Assembly: GCA_900546685.1 (NCBI GenBank)
Contig: UREB01000087.1
Location: 1-7,009 of the forward strand
Length of the DNA: 7,009 bases
Direction of reading: 5' to 3'
DNA from: an uncultured Eubacteriales bacterium
GTDB taxonomy: Bacteria; Bacillota; Clostridia; Christensenellales; QAND01
How positions within the stretch are numbered: the stretch's first letter is position 1; each line of letters opens with the position of its first letter. Below, piece after piece: positions 5,386 to 7,009 of this stretch. The position numbers were made by a program, and so were the translations under genes. Under the pieces are notes generated by a model. It saw only the letters and a list, made by a program, of their open reading frames with translations, searched no databases and was not told where the DNA came from.

Positions 5386-5676
5386 ATGCAACCCAAGGCA
5401 CCGGACCGCGTCTATATTCTTACCCACCCCCACCTTCGGGTAGATAGTACTGTAAGCGAACATACTGCACATGCTCTGCAAGAGCAAGGCTGGCATCTAA
5501 TAGGGCTCCGCTCTGCTGCATACAGCGATGGATATATAGCGGGATATATGGATGCGCTCTGTGCCGTGCTGTCCTTGATGCAGCAAGATGGGGCTGCGGA
5601 GGTGCTGCCGTTGCTGGATACGCCCGTCCTCCGGGCCTGGCCGGCTAGCAAACGACATAAAAAAGAACAGCCGTAA
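5386..5676 (+). CDS. Protein of unknown function, third gene of the sigma operon
   Basis: This is a soluble protein of 96 residues that I do not recognise. It has no signal peptide or membrane helix and no cysteine pair. A tyrosine/glycine-rich segment YSDGYIAGYMDAL is followed by a hydrophobic helix AVLSLMQQ, and the C-terminus is basic (SKRHKKEQP). The AGGAGG ribosome site (5370-5375) overlaps the stop codon of the preceding gene. An ATG at 5377 is in frame but only one base from that site, so the ATG at 5386 with a 10-base spacing was chosen. The position suggests it is cotranscribed with the sigma/anti-sigma pair and may modulate or respond to them, but nothing in the sequence shows how. 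Its stop codon is inside the terminator loop. Confidence 0.72.
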   Translation: MQPKAPDRVYILTHPHLRVDSTVSEHTAHALQEQGWHLIGLRSAAYSDGYIAGYMDALCAVLSLMQQDGAAEVLPLLDTPVLRAWPASKRHKKEQP

Positions 5677-5691
5677 AGGCTGTTCTTTTTT
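5659..5691. terminator. Bidirectional terminator shared by two convergent genes
   Basis: A 14-bp perfect stem (5659-5672 with 5678-5691) around the loop GTAAA has A-tracts on the left and T-tracts on the right, so it works as an intrinsic terminator on both strands. The TAA of the plus-strand gene (5674-5676) lies in the loop, and the TAA of the minus-strand dehydrogenase (5692-5690) overlaps the end of the stem. Confidence 0.9.
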
Positions 5692-6739
5692 ACCAGCATC
5701 CGCCTTCGCGATACAGATGCATAGGATAGGATAGGTACTGTACCTCTTCTAGCTTTTCTACCGTAATGTACCCTGCCGGAGCCGCTAAAAGGCTGGGGAT
5801 GCGGTTGACAATCGTAGCGCAGGTATGCTCTACCGTAGCCGGCTTTTCCACATAAAACGAAACATCCGGCTCTCCTTTGATTTTCCAATCGCACATATCC
5901 CCATCATCCGGGCCGTATACCTTTCCGATACACTGCGTTTCAATGACGGGCCCTTGAAACGTCTCCGTTGTTACCACTGCGCTCATCCCTATACAGTTTC
6001 CCTTTGGAATGGTTTGTCCCAGCGTTTGGGAATATAGCTCCTTATCATAAAAATAGGGGACGCTTTTTTGGCTTTGGCATTTGATGGTCCATCCCATTTT
6101 ATTGCACAGTGCCTCATTGGAATTCCATACATAGGCCGGCTCCAGGGTTTCCGGATGTGCAATTTGGTTTTCAAATTCCTCTGGCGTCAATCCAACACCG
6201 TGCGCCTTTGCTAAGGCCAGCCCATAGTCCTCTACGTTATAGCTGACGGCCCCTTCGATACGGTCAATGCGATGACTGCCCGCCGCGACCGTAGAAACCA
6301 GATGAATCCAAAAAATATCCTGCATGCCAGAGCCTGCAATGGTACAGCCCGTCTCCTTGGCGATACGGTCCAGTCGATTGGTGACACTGGGCGAGGTTGT
6401 CCACGGATAGATTGCTTCCTCACACGTCGTAATCACATTGATTCCCTTTTGGGCGCATAGCTCCAAATGGGGGGTCATATCCTCCATAAAGCTAAACAGC
6501 GTCATCACCACAACATCAGCATCACACTGCGATAGCACCTTATCGGCATCCTTGCAAATCTTAACGCCCAACGTGCGTCCCAGCCCTGCAAATTCCCCGA
6601 CATCCATACCAAGTATGTTTGGATCTACGTCAATTGCCCCTACGATCTCTGCGCCCTTTTCATATAGGTACCGTAGCGTATACCTCGCCATCTTTCCACA
6701 TCCGTATTGCACAACGCGGATCTTATCATAATTTTTCAT
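5690..6739 (-). CDS. NAD(P)-dependent dehydrogenase, 2,4-diaminopentanoate dehydrogenase-like
   Basis: This is a 349-residue cytoplasmic oxidoreductase. The N-terminus is a Rossmann fold of the DapB-like type: the dinucleotide-binding motif YGCGKMA (G13, G15, A18), an acidic residue at the end of strand 2 (D37 in GAIDVDP), then DADVVVMTLFSF and INVITTCEEAIYPW. The rest resembles the C-terminal domain of 2,4-diaminopentanoate dehydrogenase (Ord), the enzyme that deaminates 2,4-diaminopentanoate in clostridial ornithine fermentation. The length is about right for that family. None of the other ornithine pathway genes (aminomutase, thiolase pair) is in the window, and the glycine motif differs from the one I remember for Ord, so this may be a paralog with another amino-acid substrate. 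The start ATG at 6739 has GGGAGG 6 bases upstream. It is convergent with the sigma operon and divergent from a MATE transporter. Confidence 0.8.
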   Translation of the reverse strand: MKNYDKIRVVQYGCGKMARYTLRYLYEKGAEIVGAIDVDPNILGMDVGEFAGLGRTLGVKICKDADKVLSQCDADVVVMTLFSFMEDMTPHLELCAQKGINVITTCEEAIYPWTTSPSVTNRLDRIAKETGCTIAGSGMQDIFWIHLVSTVAAGSHRIDRIEGAVSYNVEDYGLALAKAHGVGLTPEEFENQIAHPETLEPAYVWNSNEALCNKMGWTIKCQSQKSVPYFYDKELYSQTLGQTIPKGNCIGMSAVVTTETFQGPVIETQCIGKVYGPDDGDMCDWKIKGEPDVSFYVEKPATVEHTCATIVNRIPSLLAAPAGYITVEKLEEVQYLSYPMHLYREGGCW

Positions 6740-6837
6740 AACGTTCCTCCCTTTGCCCCGATGCCTCTGGGTTTACTATCCGCGTGTACCGTCGCTTTTA
6801 TGTATGGGAATTTTCGTATTTTGTAGCTTTCCGTCTG

Positions 6838-6866
6838 TTGAACAAAAAAGTGGAATACGCTAGTAT
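6838..6866 (+). promoter_or_regulatory. Candidate promoter of the MATE transporter gene
   Basis: TTGAAC (6838-6843) and TAGTAT (6861-6866) are separated by exactly 17 bases. The transcription start would fall near 6873, leaving a short leader that carries AAGGAGG (6887-6893). The opposite strand of this 162-base intergenic region must also hold the dehydrogenase promoter, but I could not pick a convincing one. Confidence 0.55.
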
Positions 6867-6901
6867 TATGTATAAGAGCATTGTAAAAGGAGGACTGCGT
6901 T

Positions 6902-7009
6902 TTGCTACAGCAAACCAGCGACTTTTCCAAAGGAACTGTCTCAAAAAATATTCTGCAACTCGCTGTCCCAATGATTTTTGCCCAGCTTGTCAATGTGCTT
7001 TACAGCGTT
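6902..7009 (+). CDS. MATE-family efflux transporter, N-terminus (runs off the window)
   Basis: The first 36 codons of a multidrug/toxin extrusion (MATE) transporter, which exports drugs or metabolites using an ion gradient. The segment KGTVSKNILQLAVPMIFAQL followed by VNVLYSV is the typical start of clostridial MATE proteins, where the first transmembrane helix opens with LAVPMI. The start is assigned to TTG at 6902. An in-frame stop at 6884-6886 rules out anything much earlier, no ATG or GTG lies between, and AGGAGG (6888-6893) is 8 bases upstream. The first in-frame ATG is inside the membrane helix and would truncate it. The gene is divergent from the dehydrogenase. Substrate cannot be predicted. 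Confidence 0.85.
   Translation, partial: MLQQTSDFSKGTVSKNILQLAVPMIFAQLVNVLYSV

Noticed and set aside
5412..5894. A 160-codon open frame on the minus strand
   Set aside because: It crosses the bidirectional terminator and overlaps two well-supported genes in other frames. The Cys/Arg/Ser-rich composition is typical of a shadow frame.
1..7009. CRISPR, tRNA, rRNA, insertion sequence or prophage features
   Set aside because: No repeat-spacer pattern, cloverleaf, ribosomal sequence, transposase, integrase or terminal inverted repeats were seen on either strand.

Overview
The window looks like a chromosomal stretch of a low-to-mid GC Gram-positive anaerobe, most likely a Clostridia-type Bacillota. 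The evidence is strong AGGAGG-type ribosome binding sites on almost every gene, compact intrinsic terminators with U-tracts, a BcrA/LanF-like ABC transporter with a two-component system, an ECF sigma/anti-sigma pair, and a dehydrogenase of the 2,4-diaminopentanoate dehydrogenase superfamily known from amino-acid-fermenting clostridia. No rRNA, tRNA, CRISPR array, transposase or attachment site was seen. No gene-free stretch exceeds about 205 bases.

Left part (1-3539, all minus strand, so read right to left). An XRE-type HTH gene (3539-3165) is followed by an OmpR/PhoB-family response regulator with its own promoter and terminator (3063-2371). Next come an ABC-transporter ATPase (2238-1321) and an ABC-2 permease (1301-537) forming one operon, then a terminator, then the start of a sensor histidine kinase (454 to beyond position 1). 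The transporter operon is preceded by four AAGAAA-type boxes at exact 11-bp steps directly upstream of a -10 box. This is the expected layout for activation by a PhoB-type regulator. The likely logic is kinase -> regulator -> transporter induction, as in peptide-antibiotic (bacitracin, lantibiotic, host-defence peptide) resistance modules. The substrate is inferred, not shown.

Middle (3741-5676). A small exported protein (4160-3741, minus) is divergent from a three-gene plus-strand operon: an ECF-type sigma factor (4263-4751), a single-pass membrane protein overlapping it by ATGA and likely its anti-sigma factor (4748-5371), and a 96-residue protein of unknown function (5386-5676). The divergent secreted protein is a natural candidate target of the sigma factor. 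A long inverted repeat flanks the shared promoter region.

Right part (5690-7009). A dehydrogenase gene (6739-5690, minus) converges on the sigma operon, and one hairpin (5659-5691) carries both stop codons and should terminate both transcripts. Divergent from it, a MATE-family transporter begins with a TTG start codon at 6902 and runs off the window.

The most interesting items are the phased-repeat operator, the kinase gene placed behind a terminator and apart from its regulator, and the sigma/anti-sigma/orphan operon paired with the exported protein.
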